A DNA stretch of 64,000 nt, from assembly GCA_016790285.1 (NCBI GenBank), contig JAEUPJ010000097.1, positions 20,644 to 84,643 of the forward strand, written 5' to 3'. Of the stretch, positions 1 through 10,228 are shown piece after piece. Within the stretch, counting starts at the first letter, position 1, and each line of letters begins with the position of its first letter. The notes under the pieces were generated by a model. That model was not told the DNA's origin, ran no database searches, and saw nothing but the letters and a program-made list of their open reading frames with translations. This DNA comes from Roseateles sp. (GTDB taxonomy: Bacteria > Pseudomonadota > Gammaproteobacteria > Burkholderiales > Burkholderiaceae_C). The position numbers and the translations under genes were made by a program.

Positions 1-79
1 CGCCTGCGCGCCGGTTTGCTCGGCCAGCCGGGCTAGCATCGGGGTATCTCAGCCAGAACCTTCCCAGGAGACCGACCTC

Positions 80-1045
80 ATGCAACGCCGTTCCGTCCTG
101 CAAGCCGCTGCACTCGCCTCCCTCAGCCCGCTCGCCTGGGCCGACACCTACCCCAGCAAGACCATCCGGCTGATCGTGCCGTTCGCCCCCGGCGGCACGA
201 CGGACATCATTGCCCGCATCGTGTCCGAACGCATCAACGGCATCCTGGGCCAGACCATGGTCGTGGAAAACAAGGCCGGCGGCGGCGGCACCGTGGGCGC
301 CACGGAGATCATGCGCCAGGCCCCCGATGGCTACGGCCTCGGCGTGGCCACCGTCTCCACGACGGCCGCCAACCCGGCGATCAACCCCAAGATCGCCTAC
401 AACCCGCTGACCGACTTCACGCCCATCATCAACATGGCCGCGACGCCCAACGTCATCGCGGTGCACCCAAGCTTCCCCGCGCGTGACTACAAGGGCTTCG
501 TCGCCGAGCTCAAGAAGAACCCCGCCAAGCACAGCTACGCCACGTCGGGCACGGGCGGCATCGGCCACCTGCAGATGGAGCTGTACAAGACGCTGGCCGG
601 CGTCTTTGTGCTGCACATCCCCTACCGCGGCGCCGGCCCCGCGCTCAACGACACGGTGGCGGGCCAGGTGCCGATGATCTTCGACAACCTGCCCTCGGCG
701 CTGCCCTTCATCAAAGACGGCCGGCTCATCCCCATCGTCGTGGCTGCACCTCAGCGCGTGGCAGCCCTGCCGAACGTGCCGACCTTCAAGGAAGTGGGCC
801 TCGAGCCGGTGAACCGCATGGCCTACTACGGCATCCACGGCCCCAAGGGCCTGCCGCGCGATATCGTCGACAAGGTCAACGCCGCCGTGCGCAAGGCGCT
901 GGAGCTGCCTGACGTGAAGAAGCGCATCGAGGACACCGGCTCGCTGATCGTGGCCAACACGCCCGAGCAGTTCGCGGCGCAGATCGCCGCCGAGTTCGAG
1001 GTCTACAAGAAGGTCGTGGCCCAGCAGAAACTGAAGCTTGATTGA
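80..1045 (+). CDS. Bug/TctC family tripartite tricarboxylate transporter substrate-binding protein
   Basis: This 321-residue protein is predicted to be a periplasmic solute-binding protein of the Bug (TctC) family, which captures carboxylates or other small anions for TctAB-type carriers or acts as an orphan sensor. A cleavable signal peptide covers about residues 1-21, ending in an Ala-Trp-Ala site. The mature start (YPSKTIRLIVPFAPGGTTD) is the family hallmark: the IRLIVPF strand and the PGG-T-D ligand loop. A CAGGAG Shine-Dalgarno lies about 10 bases before the ATG. No tctA or tctB gene is visible, which is normal for the many orphan Bug proteins of Burkholderiales. Its last codons overlap the next gene by 8 bases, so both are probably co-transcribed. 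The ligand cannot be deduced. Confidence 0.93.
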   Translation: MQRRSVLQAAALASLSPLAWADTYPSKTIRLIVPFAPGGTTDIIARIVSERINGILGQTMVVENKAGGGGTVGATEIMRQAPDGYGLGVATVSTTAANPAINPKIAYNPLTDFTPIINMAATPNVIAVHPSFPARDYKGFVAELKKNPAKHSYATSGTGGIGHLQMELYKTLAGVFVLHIPYRGAGPALNDTVAGQVPMIFDNLPSALPFIKDGRLIPIVVAAPQRVAALPNVPTFKEVGLEPVNRMAYYGIHGPKGLPRDIVDKVNAAVRKALELPDVKKRIEDTGSLIVANTPEQFAAQIAAEFEVYKKVVAQQKLKLD

Positions 1046-1913
1046 CCCGTCGATCGAATCCTTCATCGAGGCGCTCTGGCTGGAAGACGGCCTGAGCGCC
1101 AACACCCAGGCCGCCTACCGGCGTGACCTGGCGGCACTCGCAGCCTGGCTCAAGCCCACGCTGCTGGATGCCTGCACCGAACTGCAGCTCTTCGAGTACG
1201 CGGCCGCGCGGCCTGCGGGCAAGGCGACGTCGTCGAACCGGCGGTTGTCGGTCTTCAAGCGCTACTTCCGCTGGGCGCTGCGCGAGGGCCGCATCCAGGC
1301 CGACCCCACGCTCAAGCTGACCGCCGCCAAGCAGCCGCTGCGCGTGCCCAAGCTGCTCAGCGAGGCGCAGGTGAGTGCCTTGCTCGCCGCGCCCGACGTC
1401 GACACCGCCCTGGGCCTGCGCGACCGCGCCATGCTGGAGCTGATGTACGCCAGTGGCCTGCGCGTGAGCGAGCTCGTCACGCTCAAGAGCGCGCACGTGG
1501 CCTTCAAGGATGCGGTGCTGCACGTCACCGGCAAGGGCAGCAAGGCGCGGCTGGTGCCCTTCGGCGAGCATGCGCGCGACTGGATGACGCGCTACCTGCG
1601 CGAGGCGAGGGCGGAGATCCTCGCCGGGCGCAGCAGCGACGACCTCTTCGTCACGGCGCGTGGCGCGGGCATGACACGCCAGATGTTCTGGACCCTGATC
1701 AAGCGACACGCGCTGGCCGCGGGCATCACCGCGCCGCTGTCGCCGCACACGCTGCGGCACGCTTTTGCCACGCACCTGCTCAACCATGGTGCAGACCTGC
1801 GCGCCGTGCAGCTCCTTCTGGGGCATGCCGACCTGTCCACCACGCAGATCTACACCCATGTGGCGCGCGAGCGCCTCAAGGCGTTGCACGCCGAGCACCA
1901 TCCCAGGGGCTGA
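1038..1913 (+). CDS. xerD: Tyrosine recombinase XerD
   Basis: Predicted site-specific tyrosine recombinase of the XerC/XerD type, which resolves chromosome dimers at dif with a partner recombinase and FtsK. The 291-residue length is typical. An N-terminal SAM-like DNA-binding domain (about 1-100) precedes the catalytic domain. All catalytic residues are visible: Arg142 (in SGLRVSEL), Lys166 (GKGSK), His237 and Arg240 (HTLRH), His263 (LLGHADLSTTQ) and Tyr272 (IYTHV). Their spacing matches E. coli XerD with a constant offset of 6-7. The start is TTG at 1038, inside the end of the Bug gene; no ATG is near. XerD is preferred over XerC from the C-terminal motif wording and is not certain. Phage integrases are unlikely because flanking phage genes are absent. 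Confidence 0.9.
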   Translation: MIDPSIESFIEALWLEDGLSANTQAAYRRDLAALAAWLKPTLLDACTELQLFEYAAARPAGKATSSNRRLSVFKRYFRWALREGRIQADPTLKLTAAKQPLRVPKLLSEAQVSALLAAPDVDTALGLRDRAMLELMYASGLRVSELVTLKSAHVAFKDAVLHVTGKGSKARLVPFGEHARDWMTRYLREARAEILAGRSSDDLFVTARGAGMTRQMFWTLIKRHALAAGITAPLSPHTLRHAFATHLLNHGADLRAVQLLLGHADLSTTQIYTHVARERLKALHAEHHPRG

Positions 1914-2070
1914 GGTCCGGGAACCCGCGTTTTCCCGAGGGGCGGGTTGCACCCAGGCTTCGTTCGTTTCGTTCGTTTCAAGCTGTCGGCAGGCCACAAC
2001 AGGGACCGTCGCGGGAGCTGCTGCGGGGGGCAAACTCCGCCGCCATCACACATCCCACCCGGAGTCCCTC

Positions 2071-4431
2071 ATGCACGCCACCCGCCTGCTGCCAACGGCC
2101 CTTGCGGCCCTGACCCTCTTCTCCACCGCCGCCGCCATGGCCCAGGACAACAGTCTGGAGCGCGTCACCGTCGTCGGCTCGCGCAAGTCGCTGCCCGCGG
2201 CCTCCAGCACCGACACCCTCGTGCCTGTGGACATCTACTCGATGAGCAAGGTCAGCGAGGGGGGTGGTCAATTCGACCTGGCGCAGTCGCTGCAGTACCT
2301 CTCGCCGTCGTTCAACTCCACCCGCCAGACCGGTGCCGACGGCGCCGACCTGATCGACTCCGCCGCGCTGCGCGGCCTGGGCTCCGACCAGACGCTGGTG
2401 CTCGTCAACGGCAAGCGCCGCCACACCGTGGCCCTGGTCAACCTCTTTGGCGCGCGCAACCGCGGCACCACCGGCACGGACATGAACTCCCTGCCGCTGC
2501 TGGCCATCGACAACGTGCAGGTGCTGCGTGACGGCGCCGCCGCCCAGTACGGCTCGGACGCCATTGCCGGCGTCATCAACGTGCAGCTCAAGAAGAAGGC
2601 CGGCTGTGAAGCCGTGGCGGGCTACGGACAGTACTCGGCCGGTGACGGCAAGAACTGGCTGGCCTCGGCCTACTGCGGCGTCAAGCTCGGCGGTGGCACG
2701 CTGGGCATCACCGGTGAATGGCAGGACCGCGGCCGTTCCAACCGCGCCGACCCGGGCAGCTTGCGCACCATCGGCGACACCAAGGTCGAGAACAAGACGA
2801 TCTACCTGAACGGCGAATTCCCGGTGACAGGGGCCGACAAGCTCTACGTGACGGCCGGCGCCCAGGATCGCGATGCGTCGTCTGCAGCATGGGCGCGTGG
2901 CGGTGTCGGCTCCGACGATATCCCGAGCCGCAACTCCGCAGCCATGTACCCCGACGGCTTCGTGCCCTACATCAACGGCAAGATCGAGGACCGCTACCTC
3001 ATCGTGGGCTGGAAGTCGGCCATCGCCGGCTGGGACACCGACCTGTCGCAGACCTACGGCAGCAACAAGCTGCGCTACAACATCAGCAACACGCTCAACG
3101 CTTCCATCGCCAACAAGGACCTGCAGGCCGGAGGCAAGGGCATCAGCGCCAGCAGCTTTGACGCCGGCGGCTTCGGCTTCAGCCAGGCCACCACCAACTT
3201 CGATGTCAGCCGCTTCTTCCCCGACCTGCTTGGCGGCAGCAACATCGCCTTCGGCGCCGAGTACCGCAAGGAGAAGTACGACATCGGTGCCGGCGAGCCC
3301 GGCTCCTACATCGACGCCGACGGCGTGGGCTTTGGCGGCAATGCCGGCAGCCAGGGCTTCCCGGGCTTCCAGCCGTCGGATGCAACGAACAAGAGCCGCA
3401 ACAGCCAGGCGCTCTACGTGGACTGGGAAGCCAACCTGACGCCCGCGCTCACGGTGGACGCCGCCGTCCGCGCTGAGCACTACAGCGATTTCGGTTCCAG
3501 CACCACCGCCAAGCTGGCCGGCAGCTTCAAGGCCAGCAAGGAAGTGCTGCTGCGCGGCGCTGCCAGCACGGGCTTCCGCGCGCCGAGCCTGCAGCAGCTG
3601 TATTTCTCTTCGACGTTCACCGACTTCATCAGCGGCAAGCCGCTGGACGTGGTGCTGGCGCCCAATGGAAGCAAGATCACGGCAGCCGCCGGTGTTCCCG
3701 CGCTCAAGCAGGAGAAGTCGAAGAACTTCACCTTGGGGCTGACGGTCAAGCCGAGTGCCGACACGTCCTTCACGGTGGACCTGTACCAGATCAACATCCG
3801 TGACCGCATCGTGCTGTCTGGTCGCTTCGACGAAGACAACTACCCGGCGCTCGGCGCCATCCTGCAGGGCCTGGGGGTGGGACAGGCGCAGTTCTTCGTG
3901 AACAGCATCAACACCCGCACGCGTGGCCTGGACCTCACAGCGTCCAATCGCATGAAGCTCAGTACCGGCCAGCTGAACACCTTCCTGGCCCTGAACATCA
4001 GCACCACCACGGTGACCGCCATCAATGCGCCCGACAAGCTCAAGGGCTTCGAAGACGTGCTGTTGTCCGAGCGTGAGCGGCTCTTCATCGAGCAAGGTGG
4101 CCCGCGTTCCAAGGCCACGTTGGGCTTCGAGTACACGCAAGGGGCGTGGACGAGCGAGGCCAAGGTGATCCACTTCGGCAGCCAAACCCAGGGCACCTTC
4201 TCGGGCCCGCCGGTGCCCAACCTGCACTACAAGCCCAAGACGTCCATGGACCTGGGCCTGAGCTGGCAGGCCACACCGGCCCTGAAGCTCAGTGTGGGCG
4301 GCAACAACGTCTTCAACGTGAAGCCGACGCGCCAGAACCCGGACGAGACCGACAACGGCTTCTACTACGACAGCGTGCAGTTCGGCCTGAATGGCGCCTC
4401 TTACTACGCCCGGGCTCACTACCGCTTCTGA
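2071..4431 (+). CDS. TonB-dependent outer membrane receptor
   Basis: A 786-residue TonB-dependent receptor, an outer-membrane beta-barrel with an N-terminal plug that imports large or scarce nutrients using TonB energy. Residues 1-25 form a signal peptide (MHATRLLPTALAALTLF to AMAQ). A TonB-box-like stretch (SLERVTVVGSRK) follows, then a plug with the expected ALRGLGSDQTLVLVNGKR and VQVLRDGAAAQYGSDAIAGV motifs. The chain ends in an aromatic residue (HYRF), as barrel proteins do. The ATG at 2071 is chosen because the signal peptide begins there and GGAG precedes it; the reading frame stays open upstream but that part does not look coding. No regulator, transport partner or degradative gene is adjacent, so the substrate is unknown. 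A MarC gene follows 24 bases downstream. Confidence 0.92.
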   Translation: MHATRLLPTALAALTLFSTAAAMAQDNSLERVTVVGSRKSLPAASSTDTLVPVDIYSMSKVSEGGGQFDLAQSLQYLSPSFNSTRQTGADGADLIDSAALRGLGSDQTLVLVNGKRRHTVALVNLFGARNRGTTGTDMNSLPLLAIDNVQVLRDGAAAQYGSDAIAGVINVQLKKKAGCEAVAGYGQYSAGDGKNWLASAYCGVKLGGGTLGITGEWQDRGRSNRADPGSLRTIGDTKVENKTIYLNGEFPVTGADKLYVTAGAQDRDASSAAWARGGVGSDDIPSRNSAAMYPDGFVPYINGKIEDRYLIVGWKSAIAGWDTDLSQTYGSNKLRYNISNTLNASIANKDLQAGGKGISASSFDAGGFGFSQATTNFDVSRFFPDLLGGSNIAFGAEYRKEKYDIGAGEPGSYIDADGVGFGGNAGSQGFPGFQPSDATNKSRNSQALYVDWEANLTPALTVDAAVRAEHYSDFGSSTTAKLAGSFKASKEVLLRGAASTGFRAPSLQQLYFSSTFTDFISGKPLDVVLAPNGSKITAAAGVPALKQEKSKNFTLGLTVKPSADTSFTVDLYQINIRDRIVLSGRFDEDNYPALGAILQGLGVGQAQFFVNSINTRTRGLDLTASNRMKLSTGQLNTFLALNISTTTVTAINAPDKLKGFEDVLLSERERLFIEQGGPRSKATLGFEYTQGAWTSEAKVIHFGSQTQGTFSGPPVPNLHYKPKTSMDLGLSWQATPALKLSVGGNNVFNVKPTRQNPDETDNGFYYDSVQFGLNGASYYARAHYRF

Positions 4432-4455
4432 CGCCCTCAAGGACAATCAGGGCGG

Positions 4456-5058
4456 ATGGACCACAGCTTTCTCTCCGCCCTGATCCTGCTGCTGCTGGTG
4501 CTCGACCCGCTCGGCAGCCTCCCCATCTTCATTCCCATCATGCGCGCGGTGCCCAAGGAGCGGCGCACGCGGGTGGCCATGCGCGAAGTGGGCATCGCGT
4601 TCTGCGTGCTGTTCGCCTTCATGTTCCTGGGAGAGGGCTTCCTGCGGGTGATGCACCTGTCGGAGCGGTCCCTGGAAGTGGCCGGTGGCGTGATCCTCGT
4701 CATCATCGCCATCCGCATGATCTTTGGCAGCTCGGGCGATTCGGCCTACGGCCTGGAGCCCGGCAAGGAGCCGCTGATCTTCCCGCTGGCCGTGCCGCTG
4801 CTGGCGGGGCCCTCGGCCATGGCGACGGTGCTGCTGCTGGCATCCCGCCAGCCGGATCGCATCTATGAATGGATCGGCGCGCTGAGTGCGGCCATGCTGG
4901 TGTCGGGCCTGGTGCTCGTGTTGGCCGACCGCATCCGCAAGCTGCTGGGCGACTCGGTCGTGTCGGCCATCGAGAAGCTGATGGGCCTGGTGCTCACGGC
5001 GATTGCCGTGGAGATGATCCTGGCGGGCCTGAAGCGCTACTTCGTCGGCGGCCTGTGA
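4456..5058 (+). CDS. MarC family integral membrane protein
   Basis: A 200-residue MarC (UPF0056) family inner-membrane protein. About six hydrophobic segments are visible, including the opening FLSALILLLLVLDPLGSLPIF, whose Asp-Pro-x-Gly-x-x-Pro signature is typical of the family. A second half-repeat contains FPLAVPLLAGPSAMATVLLL, matching the conserved P-L-A-x-P-x-x-x-G-P-x-x-x motif. The family was once linked to multiple antibiotic resistance in E. coli, a link later withdrawn; its transport role is unresolved. It starts 24 bases after the receptor gene on the same strand, so read-through transcription is likely. No obvious functional connection to neighbours. Confidence 0.92.
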   Translation: MDHSFLSALILLLLVLDPLGSLPIFIPIMRAVPKERRTRVAMREVGIAFCVLFAFMFLGEGFLRVMHLSERSLEVAGGVILVIIAIRMIFGSSGDSAYGLEPGKEPLIFPLAVPLLAGPSAMATVLLLASRQPDRIYEWIGALSAAMLVSGLVLVLADRIRKLLGDSVVSAIEKLMGLVLTAIAVEMILAGLKRYFVGGL

Positions 5059-5083
5059 GCCAGCGCCGCCGACGGGCGGTGCC

Positions 5084-5230
5084 TCACTTGTTCTTCTTGG
5101 CTTCCTTGCCCTTGGGGATGACGGCGGTCATCGGCGGCACGGGGCGGTCCGTGCCCGCGCTCTTGCCCACAGGCGCGTCCTTCTTGGGCTTCTTCGTCAT
5201 CTTGTTGCCGCGCTGTTCGGTGTTGGCCAT
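5084..5230 (-). CDS. Small lysine-rich conserved-type hypothetical protein (48 aa)
   Basis: A 48-codon ORF starting with MANTEQRGNKMTKKPKKDA and ending GKEAKKNK. It is preceded by a strong GGAGGA Shine-Dalgarno about 5 bases from the ATG, which is good evidence that it is translated. About a quarter of residues are lysine; there is no cysteine, signal peptide or membrane segment, so a disordered basic protein that touches nucleic acid or ribosomes is conceivable. That is inference only. It lies convergent to marC and upstream of the GNAT gene stop on the same strand. I do not recognise a named family. The reading frame has a codon composition like its neighbours. Confidence 0.6.
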   Translation of the reverse strand: MANTEQRGNKMTKKPKKDAPVGKSAGTDRPVPPMTAVIPKGKEAKKNK

Positions 5231-5265
5231 GGGTCCTCCGTGTCAGGTGATTGGGGAAATCCGAA

Positions 5266-5817
5266 CTATGCCTCAGCCTGGTAGCGCGCCTTGGCGGGGC
5301 TCTCGGCCCATTGCGCTGCGGTGATGTCGTAGCGCTTGCAATCCATGTCGTACCAGCGGCCCATGCCGCTGTAGTGCATGCCCAGGCGCTCCATGACGGC
5401 GGCCGAAGCCACGTTGGGCGGCTGGCACACCGCGCAGATCAGCTCGGGCTGCAGCGTGCGGAAGGCCCAGCCCACCATGTGGCGCGCCGCCTCGCTGGCG
5501 TAACCCTGGCCCCAGGCGTCCTGCCGCAGGCGCCAGCCCGTCTCCAGCGGGCCCGCGGGGTCGCGGTTCAGGTGCTGGATGCAGCCGGTGCCGATGAGGT
5601 CGTCGTCGTCCCGGCGCATGAACGCCCACCACGAGTAGCCCAGCTCGGCCCAGCGCAGCTTCACGCGGTCGATCATCGAGCGCGTGTCGACCAGGGTGTC
5701 CGGGCGGCCGGTGATGTAGCGCATGACGACGGGGTCCTGGTTCAGGCGGTACAGGCCGTCGAAGTGGACGTCGGTGAGCGGCTCGAGTCGCAGGCGCGGG
5801 GTGGTCAGCACAGGCAT
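5266..5817 (-). CDS. GNAT family N-acetyltransferase (RimJ/RimL-like)
   Basis: A 183-residue acetyltransferase of the RimJ/RimL-type GNAT group, transferring acetyl from acetyl-CoA to an amino group of a protein or small molecule. The start (LTTPRLRLEPLTDVHFDGLY) is the family opening, GTGCIQHLNRD is the beta4 region, and DAWGQGYASEAARHMVGWAF holds the Q/R-x-x-G-x-G/A acetyl-CoA pyrophosphate loop. The segment NVASAAVMERLGMHYSG is the usual N-x-x-S-x-x-x-x-E-x-x-G-F/M C-terminal motif. The substrate cannot be predicted. It is divergent from isocitrate lyase, separated by about 280 bases of AT-rich DNA. Confidence 0.9.
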   Translation of the reverse strand: MPVLTTPRLRLEPLTDVHFDGLYRLNQDPVVMRYITGRPDTLVDTRSMIDRVKLRWAELGYSWWAFMRRDDDDLIGTGCIQHLNRDPAGPLETGWRLRQDAWGQGYASEAARHMVGWAFRTLQPELICAVCQPPNVASAAVMERLGMHYSGMGRWYDMDCKRYDITAAQWAESPAKARYQAEA

Positions 5818-5892
5818 GGGGCGCAGCAGGCAAGGGGAGGGCGGGCGCCGATTCTGGCGGCGTCATTCTCACCATTCGAAAGTCACTTTTCA

Positions 5893-6020
5893 GATCGTGA
5901 AAACGATCCTTGTTGCAGTGCCGCAAGATTTCTCATTATGAAGAATTGCATTTCATGATTTGGTATTGAGCTACTAAGTAATTGATTTGAAAGGACAAAG
6001 ATTTTTGTCTTGTATAAGAC
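5893..6020. promoter_or_regulatory. AT-rich aceA upstream region with three palindromes
   Basis: The 5818-6095 gap is much more AT-rich than its surroundings and carries three inverted repeats: GATCGT-GAAA-ACGATC at 5893-5908, TTGC-N6-GCAA at 5913-5926, and GTCTT-GTAT-AAGAC at 6007-6020. The last sits about 75 bases before the aceA start, a plausible operator position. The regulator cannot be named from this window. Isocitrate lyase genes are normally controlled by carbon source, so operators here would be expected. Confidence 0.5.
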
Positions 6021-6095
6021 TTTTGCTTGCGCGGCGGGGCGGCAAGCCCTAGATTTGAGTCATCGGATTTCAACGTTCTTGCCAAGGAGCTCTCC

Positions 6096-7394
<1,299 letters not shown>

Positions 7395-7463
7395 TTCAGA
7401 TCCCGGACGGCTCCGGCCGTCTGCAACGAGCAATCACAGTCAGCTTCAACTCCTGACTTTCAC

Positions 7464-7490
7464 GACCCGCCCTGGCGGGTCTTTTTTCTT
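7464..7490 (+). terminator. Rho-independent terminator after aceA
   Basis: A GACCCGCC/GGCGGGTC stem (7464-7471 with 7474-7481) is followed by TTTTTTCTT. A second smaller GACGGC-TCCG-GCCGTC hairpin lies at 7406-7421. This is a textbook intrinsic terminator for aceA. Confidence 0.9.
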
Positions 7491-7529
7491 TGTCATGCGC
7501 CGGTCATACTGACTTCACAGACTGACGCC

Positions 7530-8363
7530 ATGAACACCACAACAACAACGGACAAGTTCAACCTCGCACGGCGCATGGGCGCCTGGTGGCGCCAGCAGCG
7601 CGAAGCGCGAGCTCGGGCCGGCCTGCTCGCCCGATGCCCGCCGGCCACGGTGGCTGCAGCGCAGGTCCCTTCAAAGGTCAAGTCCGCGTGGCAGCAGCTC
7701 GCGCCCGACGAGTTCCCGGGCCTGCGCGTCGACGACGCCAGCTGGCTGCGCTGCACGCTGGCCCTGGCGCAGTTCTTCGAGGCCTGCCGTCTGCAGCGCG
7801 CCCACGGCGCCTGCGCCTTGCCAAGCAAGGCGGCCGATTCGGTCTGGCACGCCTGGCTTCAGGTGGACCCGGCTGGCCTGGCCCGCTGGCAGCGCGCCTA
7901 CTTCGACAACGAGGTCGCCCACCAAGAGGCTCACGCGCTGGGTGCGCCGCTGGATGAGTGCCTGGCGCGGACCTGGGTCGGCGCCTGTCGCAGCGAAGGC
8001 CTCAGCCCCCTCGGGCCGCGCTTGCCGCTGGTGTTTGCCGTGGACGGCCTGCTGGCCTTGCCCGCCGGCTGGGCCTATCGCTTCGAGCGCAGCGGACTCG
8101 TTCACCGCGACATCGACGGCTTTGGCCGCACAGGCGGCGCCGGCGTGCTGCATGCATCGGTGGCCGGGGCAGGGCTCGTGGGCCTGGGCCTGTTGAGCGA
8201 GCCGGAGCTGCAGGCGCTGCGCCGCCAGCAGGCCGGCGGCGATGGCGGCGATGGCGGCAGCGCCTGGGTCAGCTCCGACGGCGGCAGCTGCGACGCCGGC
8301 AGCAGCGGTGGCTGCAGCTCAGGCAGCAGCTGTGGCGGCGGTGGATGCGGGGGCGGCGGCTGA
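7530..8363 (+). CDS. Glycine-rich domain (GRDP-like) hypothetical protein with CGGGG tail
   Basis: A 277-residue protein with no signal peptide. The middle contains LAQFFEACRLQRAHG followed by KAADSVWHAWLQ, which resembles the conserved V/A-D-x-x-W-H-x-x-I/L segment of bacterial glycine-rich-domain (GRDP-like) hypothetical proteins. A hydrophobic stretch (GVLHASVAGAGLVGLGLL) comes before the last 45 residues, which are almost only Gly, Ser, Cys and Asp and end in GGGGCGGGG. Such Cys/Gly tails are often seen in this group, but their role is unknown; metal or surface binding is only a guess. It is transcribed away from the aceA terminator and converges on the chemoreceptor gene 15 bases away. 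Confidence 0.7.
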   Translation: MNTTTTTDKFNLARRMGAWWRQQREARARAGLLARCPPATVAAAQVPSKVKSAWQQLAPDEFPGLRVDDASWLRCTLALAQFFEACRLQRAHGACALPSKAADSVWHAWLQVDPAGLARWQRAYFDNEVAHQEAHALGAPLDECLARTWVGACRSEGLSPLGPRLPLVFAVDGLLALPAGWAYRFERSGLVHRDIDGFGRTGGAGVLHASVAGAGLVGLGLLSEPELQALRRQQAGGDGGDGGSAWVSSDGGSCDAGSSGGCSSGSSCGGGGCGGGG

Positions 8364-8378
8364 ACGCAGCCCGCTGCC

Positions 8379-9929
8379 TCAGTGGCGTGCCACCTGGAAG
8401 GTACCCACGGCGCCGTTGAGCGCAATGGCCTGCTCGCGCAGGCTCTCGGCGGCAGCGGTGGACTGCTCCACCAGCGCGGCGTTCTGCTGCGTGACCTGGT
8501 CGAGCTGGGCGATGGCGATGTTGACCTGCGCGATACCGTCGGACTGCTCAGCCGTCGCTGTCGTGATCTCGCCCATGATGTCCTTCACCCGCTGAACCGC
8601 GCCGACGAGCTCGTCCATCGTCTTGCCCGCTTCGGCCACCAGCCGCGCGCCGGCTTCCACCCGGTCCACGCTGCTGCCGATCAGGGTCTTGATCTCCTTG
8701 GCGGCGTCCGCCGAGCGGCCCGCGAGCGAGCGCACCTCGCCCGCCACCACGGCGAAACCGCGGCCCTGCTCGCCCGCGCGCGCGGCCTCGACCGCGGCAT
8801 TGAGCGCCAGGATGTTGGTCTGGAAGGCAATGCCGTCGATGACGCCGATGATGTCGGCGATCTTGCGCGAGCTGGCATTGATCTCGTCCATGGTGTGCAC
8901 GACCTGGGCCACCACCTCGCCACCGCGCTGGGCGACGCTCGCCGCTGACACCGCCAGCTGGTTGGCCTGGCCGGCAGAGGCGGCCGAGTGCTGCACGGTG
9001 CCGGTCAGCTCTTCCATCGCGCTGGCCGTCTGCTCCAGGCTGGACGCGGCCTTCTCGGTGCGCGCACTCAGGTCCTGGTTGCCAGCCGCGATCTCGCTGG
9101 ACGCCGTGCCGATGGACTCCGCCGAATCACGGATGCCGCCGATCGTTTTCGCCAGCGTCTCGCGCATGCGGCGCAGCGTGGTCTGCAGGCGGCCGATCTC
9201 GTCGTCGCGCGCGATCATGCCCTGGCCGGAGCGCATCAGGTTGCCATCGGCCACGCGCTCGGCGAGTTCGTTGGCCGCAGCGAGCGGCACGGTGATGCTG
9301 CGCGTGATCTGCCACGCGGCACCGGCGCCCAGCGCCAGCATGGCGGCGCCAAAGGCCAGCAGCATGAGCCGGCCGCTGCTGTTGGAGGCATCGATGCCGG
9401 CGGCGGTCTGGTCGATCTTCTTGCGCTGGTGTGCGAGGAACTCTTCCATGCGGGCCAGGTAGACCTTGGCGCCGGGTGCGAACACGTCGTTGAACAGCTT
9501 GTCGGCTTCCTCGGCCTGGCCGTCCTTCTTGAGCTTGACGATCTGGTCGCGGGCGTCGATGTAGACCTTGCGGGCCTTGCCCACTGCATCAAAGAGTGCC
9601 TGCTCCTCGGGCGAGCGGATCAGCGCCTTGAGCTTCTCCTGCATCTCGCTGGAGGTCTTGGTGGACTGGGCCTGGTCTTCCTTGAACAGCTCCACCAGCG
9701 ACGCGTCGGAACTCTTGGCGATGGCCATCGTGCGCCGCACGCCGGAGTTGATGTTGCGGCTCCAGTCCGAAATGAGGCGCTCTTTCGCGAGCGGCTCGTC
9801 CATCATCTGCCGGGTCGCCGCGGCCGTCTCGCCGAGCCGCCAGGACGCCAGTGCAATCACGCAGCCCGCCAGCACCAAGACCAGTGCGAAGCCAGCTGCC
9901 AGCCGCTTGCCGATGGAAAGGCCATTCAT
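8379..9929 (-). CDS. Methyl-accepting chemotaxis protein
   Basis: A 516-residue transmembrane chemoreceptor that senses a periplasmic signal and controls CheA through CheW. A first membrane segment (about 13-32, [18 protein letters not shown]) precedes a helical ligand domain of about 155 residues of the four-helix-bundle type. A second segment ([18 protein letters not shown]) leads into a HAMP domain and the long methyl-accepting coiled coil. The hairpin tip is nearly invariant ([19 protein letters not shown], then [15 protein letters not shown]). The C terminus lacks the CheR-docking pentapeptide. The ATG at 9929 is chosen because GGAG precedes it and the membrane segment follows; upstream sequence in frame looks non-coding. 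No che genes are adjacent. Confidence 0.96.
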   Translation of the reverse strand: MNGLSIGKRLAAGFALVLVLAGCVIALASWRLGETAAATRQMMDEPLAKERLISDWSRNINSGVRRTMAIAKSSDASLVELFKEDQAQSTKTSSEMQEKLKALIRSPEEQALFDAVGKARKVYIDARDQIVKLKKDGQAEEADKLFNDVFAPGAKVYLARMEEFLAHQRKKIDQTAAGIDASNSSGRLMLLAFGAAMLALGAGAAWQITRSITVPLAAANELAERVADGNLMRSGQGMIARDDEIGRLQTTLRRMRETLAKTIGGIRDSAESIGTASSEIAAGNQDLSARTEKAASSLEQTASAMEELTGTVQHSAASAGQANQLAVSAASVAQRGGEVVAQVVHTMDEINASSRKIADIIGVIDGIAFQTNILALNAAVEAARAGEQGRGFAVVAGEVRSLAGRSADAAKEIKTLIGSSVDRVEAGARLVAEAGKTMDELVGAVQRVKDIMGEITTATAEQSDGIAQVNIAIAQLDQVTQQNAALVEQSTAAAESLREQAIALNGAVGTFQVARH

Positions 9930-10228
9930 GATGTCTCCAGTTCTTGTTGATGCCAGGCGCGCCCCGGGGTGCATCGAGGATGCTAGTCGCCACCCCTGGC
10001 CTGCAGCACTTTCAAACTGGGACATCGGTCACGCAGTCCCTGAATGAAAACGATGGCAGTGCACCCTTGGCGCCGGGAGGGGAGAGGGGGGCAGCATGCG
10101 CCGCTTCGAGCGGTTGGGCGAGGTCAGCCAGCAATTCGGGAGTTGCGCAGGGCCGGGCCCTCAATGTCGGCAAGCCGATGCGTCGGAACGCTTGACAAGG
10201 CGCATCTCCAATTGGCTCGGCTTGAAAG
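9930..10228. other. Intergenic region without recognised gene
   Basis: About 300 bases between the chemoreceptor start and the stop of the alcohol dehydrogenase. Open frames here lack ribosome sites and family resemblance. It should hold the chemoreceptor promoter, but I see no convincing -35/-10 pair, hairpin or repeat. Confidence 0.4.

Noticed and set aside
1-39. Possible start of a reverse-strand gene (MLARLAEQTGAQA) divergent from the Bug gene
   Set aside because: Only 13 codons are in the window and the ribosome site is weak, so no product or reality check is possible.
1945-1985. Repeated TTCGTTCGTTTCGTTCGTTTC between xerD and the receptor
   Set aside because: Short imperfect repeat with no hairpin or phased pattern; likely simple-sequence drift.
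1978-4446. 822-codon reverse-strand ORF opposite the first TonB receptor
   Set aside because: High-GC shadow frame; low-complexity Gly/Val/Arg composition and no family match, while the forward frame is a clear receptor.
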